Below, in pieces: positions 39,116 through 39,336 of a DNA stretch of 39,336 nucleotides (the first letter of the stretch is position 1; each line of letters begins with the position of its first letter). Source of the stretch: Polymyxa betae (Eukaryota; Endomyxa; Phytomyxea; Plasmodiophorida; Plasmodiophoridae). The stretch lies in contig RBZT01000349.1 in assembly GCA_003693705.1 (NCBI GenBank), positions 1 to 39,336 on the forward strand, given 5' to 3'. Under the pieces are notes generated by a model that did no database searches, had not been told where the DNA came from, and saw nothing but the letters and a program-made list of their open reading frames with translations. The translations under genes were made by a program, and so were the position numbers.

Positions 39116-39283
39116 CCGATCCGCATCTGTGAAGTGTTACGAATCTACTGGGATACGCAGGCAGCTGAGGCAAACAAAGAGTGGGTCTGTATTGATCTAA
39201 AGCATCGCGGTACACAGAACACGACCGTACTTGATCTTGACCAGATGACAGTCACTGAATCTAGGTCTAGTATCTCGAAGTAA
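39043..39283 (+). other. right-edge open frame on the plus strand, conflicts with the minus gene
   Basis: An 80-codon plus-strand frame without ATG ends at TAA 39281-39283. Its second half looks like protein (EVLRIYWDTQAAEANKEWVC, then VLDLDQMTVTES). The minus strand over the same bases is also open in pieces, and the minus gene covers at least up to 39115. Either the plus frame is a terminal exon of an overlapping gene or it is chance. The bases 39284-39336 hold nothing assignable. Confidence 0.3.
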
Positions 39284-39336
39284 CATAATAGTCTCAAATG
39301 CGCAGTTCGGCGAGCGTCACGCAGTAACACTCCCTC

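Noticed and set aside
1-39336. Mobile element, virus, prophage or CRISPR array
   Set aside because: No transposase, reverse transcriptase, integrase, capsid or Cas-like product, and no regular spacer array, was found.

Overview
This is a stretch of nuclear DNA from a eukaryote, not a bacterium. Genes are interrupted by very short GT-AG introns, mostly 41-60 nt with a cluster at 45-53 nt. Adjacent genes are packed a few dozen bases apart, mRNA ends carry AATAAA signals, and the products are typical eukaryotic ones: cytosolic HSP90, clathrin light chain, CDC45, mitoferrin, ER glucosidase II alpha, NADPH-cytochrome P450 reductase. Having cyclin Q, METTL9, mitoferrin and an MGST3-type MAPEG protein together, plus TTAGGG-like telomere motifs, points to an opisthokont or near relative. 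A compact early-branching fungus or fungus-like protist is my guess, with low confidence. TAA, TAG and TGA all serve as stops, so the code is standard.

Layout. 0.6-9.2 kb: a small helical protein, clathrin light chain, HSP90 with two heat-shock-element dyads, an LRR protein, a SUMO-interaction-motif protein, fructose-1,6-bisphosphatase and cyclin Q. 9.2-17.4 kb: a NIPA-type magnesium transporter, a CCCH/Fyv7-like nucleolar protein, an MGST3-like enzyme with a 7-nt microexon, cytochrome P450 reductase and mitoferrin. 17.4-27.3 kb: CDC45 and several unrecognised proteins, METTL9, an AT-rich gene-poor kilobase bracketed by telomere-like motifs in opposite orientation, and a large cysteine-rich/p25-like protein. 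27.4-35.7 kb: a DDX51/Dbp6 helicase, the 17-exon glucosidase II alpha gene, a TPR-like protein and an RS-domain protein. 36-39.3 kb: most of a large unrecognised protein on the minus strand, running toward or past the right edge.

The exon structures are my own splicing of the sequence by eye. They were chosen so that donor, acceptor, phase and homologous protein all agree. The joined coding length is a multiple of three in every case, but no transcript data were available. There is no operon-like pathway: this is ordinary housekeeping chromosome. The unusual features are in gene architecture: three GC-AG introns, a 7-nt microexon, a possible poison exon, a CCCH insertion in an rRNA-processing factor, interstitial telomeric motifs (one inside a coding exon) and a shared promoter motif. 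I found no mobile element, CRISPR array, rRNA or convincing tRNA.
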